Assembly: GCF_905163445.1 (NCBI RefSeq)
Contig: NC_053193.1
Location: forward strand, 3,038,001 to 3,102,000
DNA: 64,000 nt
Reading direction: 5' to 3'
Source of the DNA: Pararge aegeria
Lineage: Eukaryota > Arthropoda > Insecta > Lepidoptera > Nymphalidae
In this document: positions 61,756-64,000 of the stretch, one piece after another
Layout: each line of letters begins with the position of its first letter
Numbering within the stretch: the stretch's first letter is position 1
Made by a program: the position numbers and the translations under genes
The notes under the pieces: model-generated
Seen by the model: the letters and a program-made list of their open reading frames with translations, nothing else
Databases searched by the model: none
Told to the model about the DNA's origin: nothing

Positions 61756-64000
61756 AAAAAAATCTTTAGCCCTCCGAAGTGTTGCTCTGTTTATAGACGG
61801 GCATTCCAAAATCTTATAATACTGTATAAAAATACAAATCGTTGGATTGGTACCAAAGGTAGGTTTTAAATACAATTAGTATACAGAAGCGAATAAAATA
61901 AAAGTCCAGTCTACATTAATTTTAATCCATTTATTATTTGCATTGTAAACCCATACACTTGATCTAATCATCGACCGTTTATAATAATTTACCTTACACA
62001 AATCATTACATCATCATGTTATAAATCTAGGCCTGCGCATTGCAAGAAACTATTTAATATTTCAAAATAAGAATACGGAGATATCAGAGGTTTATCCTCT
62101 GGGGAAGTTCAATACCACAGACAATAACATTAAGGCTCCAACGTTACCCTCAGAACAGTAAAATTGTTATAAGTGTTGTTTTTAAAAATGTGTGTTGTGT
62201 TTTTTTTTCTGTACTTGTGTTTGGTTTCAATAAAAGTGTATTAATTATGCATTCATGTGAGAATCACTTACTTCACTTAAATTACTTATTTCTGTATATC
62301 AAAGTATTCTGAATAAATAAGCTTAGCTTTGAAGTTAATAAATTTGGAATTATTATAAGGAAGCCGAATGGAATAATCCGTACATGTGACAAATGGACTT
62401 TATTAATTCTGCTTTTTCAGTCGGAATCATTGAAATTAAATGAAATTCTTAGGTGATTGTAATAATTACTCTCAGCCAAAATAAATAAATTTTACAAATT
62501 AATAAACTGCTTTATTATTGGGTTTTTTTTTTTATGTCAACGTACCTAAAAAATGTTGTTGCAATATTTACCTTTAGAATATTATCTAGTTAGCTAAATG
62601 CATTTCGAAAGCTACCCCAATTGAGCATGTAACATGACGTGTTTTAGTGTGTATCTAACAAATGTGCGGTGGATAAGTGGAGAAGTAATACGTAAGGTCG
62701 GTAAGTGGTATTAAAAGAAAATTCTTAAGGAAGATTGGCCTTCGGTTGTTATAGCATCGTGAAAGTTTTTAATATTTTTTTGCGATGCGCAGGAATAAGG
62801 CGTTGTATATACCTAGACACCATTTGTTACGGACACGGGAAACGTAAGCTTGCAAAAATTAATGAATATGTATTGTCGTTTATATTTGTTGGTTTGACTC
62901 AACACTGACCATAATTTATTAGTATGTAATTAATTGCAGGTTCTTTAATATTGTCCCGTGGCTTTAAGAAATGTGTCTAATATTGTAAAACGCCGTATAA
63001 TGTTATGCAATAAATTAATCATACTTGCACCATAATTGACTTGAAAAAGCAAAATAGTAATGCATAAAGCAAATAGTGATAATAACCAAAAACAATATGT
63101 ATAACATAAAATATATCAATCAACAAATACTATCAACTAAACATTTGAATCGACAATCACAACATTTTCGTTATAGTATAGCGAGTAAAGATAGCCATTG
63201 TTTTATTTACTTTAGGTGTTTTAGGGACCTACTTGCGAAATATACATCATATCAGAACGAACTTTATTTTTTTCAATTTTGTTTGTGTGTCAAAAGTTTG
63301 TCTAAATTCGTTAAGTTTAGTCACACTTATATGTTTTATAGAATAATTGGTTTTTAAGATTTAAGAAATATGAAATAGTTTTTATCATACAATGATTGAA
63401 TAATGAGCTCTTAAAGTTGTTTTTTTTGTATTTAAGTTGTCAATTAGTTCCGGCTGTTGATTACAAATGTTGTGATTGTTTTAATTATAAAAAAAAAGTT
63501 ATTTTAAAGAGAAATAACTACACATTATTGAGAGTAAATTTTGTTATTCATAAAAAAACAATATACAAAAACATAATAGGTATATGGCACGTACACTTTA
63601 CACAAACAGACGTTCACATTGCTTATTATTTATAAAAAATGCATTTTACCCACACTTTGGTAACTTTGTTTAGTACTCGTTGTTGTACGGACCTTAATAT
63701 TATGACATTAAACAAAAAACTGTCAAAAAATTCACAGTATAAAAGAAATCAACAAAAATATATGTACCTTATGCGCGCTGAATATAAGATGGCAAAACTA
63801 ATCAACTTCGTTAACATAATTTAGCTGGGTCGGCTGTAGATGGAAAATTTTGTTATAAGGCGCTGTCCATACATAGACACTTTATGTTGCCGAAATGGGA
63901 TACAGGTATGGGCAAATTTCACTCGACAGTCAAATCTCTCAAAAGGTGTTAGGGGAAAGAACTTAAAAAAAATTTTGTGGAAATTTTGTATAAGCTTTAC
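61756..64000. other. No gene seen; AT-rich
   Basis: About 2.2 kb without recognisable exons, SINEs or LINE ends. Frames at 63076-63357, 63396-63635 and 63639-63824 are short, AT-driven and lack domains. A far gene's UTR or intron cannot be excluded. Confidence 0.5.

Overview
The window is eukaryotic, intron-rich and AT-rich, and almost certainly comes from a lepidopteran, probably a butterfly. Three things point there: tRNA-derived SINEs and LINE 3' ends of familiar lepidopteran type; insect-type introns with clear GT/AG signals; and two insect gene families, cytosolic sulfotransferase and a brachyurin-like midgut serine protease. I see no prokaryotic, organellar or viral genes, and no convincing stand-alone tRNA or rRNA gene. 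Species was not determined.

Host genes. (1) A complete eight-exon cytosolic sulfotransferase gene lies on the + strand at 43000-58363 (329 aa; all exon phases join). (2) Its 7.2-kb last intron holds a complete five-exon secreted serine protease gene on the opposite strand, 55816 down to 51653 (281 aa), with a TATA box and paired GATA sites. (3) A single first exon of what looks like a second sulfotransferase lies on the - strand at 3232-3151, with the same intron phase as exon 1 of the complete gene. This suggests a sulfotransferase cluster whose members are separated by about 40 kb of transposon-rich DNA.

Mobile DNA fills most of the rest. At 6641-10617 there are about 32 near-identical copies of a 125-bp tandem repeat. 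Its monomer is the last codons plus the start of the 3' UTR of a LINE family present elsewhere in the window, so the array is a satellite born inside a LINE copy. At 16546-19719 there is an apparently intact PIF/Harbinger transposon (3174 bp, TAA target duplication). Its transposase gene (-) and MADF-BESS gene (+) are interlocked: each has an exon inside an intron of the other. At 33481-34089 a 609-bp TIR element carries a separate MADF-type ORF among repeated GTACAC motifs. At 38536-40056 a 1.5-kb non-coding TIR element carries about a dozen GCGTCC motifs. At 44041-46750, in sulfotransferase intron 1, a TIR element contains a SINE that is itself split by a LINE with a long RT ORF.

Layout: 1-6.5 kb, mostly featureless AT-rich DNA with scattered repeats and the sulfotransferase-like exon; 6.5-16.5 kb, satellite, dead jockey-type LINE, SINEs and a repeat cluster; 16.5-19.7 kb, Harbinger; 20-43 kb, repeats, LINE fragments, MITEs and perfect palindromes; 43-58.4 kb, sulfotransferase with nested protease; 58.4-64 kb, repeats, then unassigned AT-rich DNA. 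Family letters (SINE-A to D, LINE-alpha, E to I, R, S) are local labels based only on similarity inside this window.
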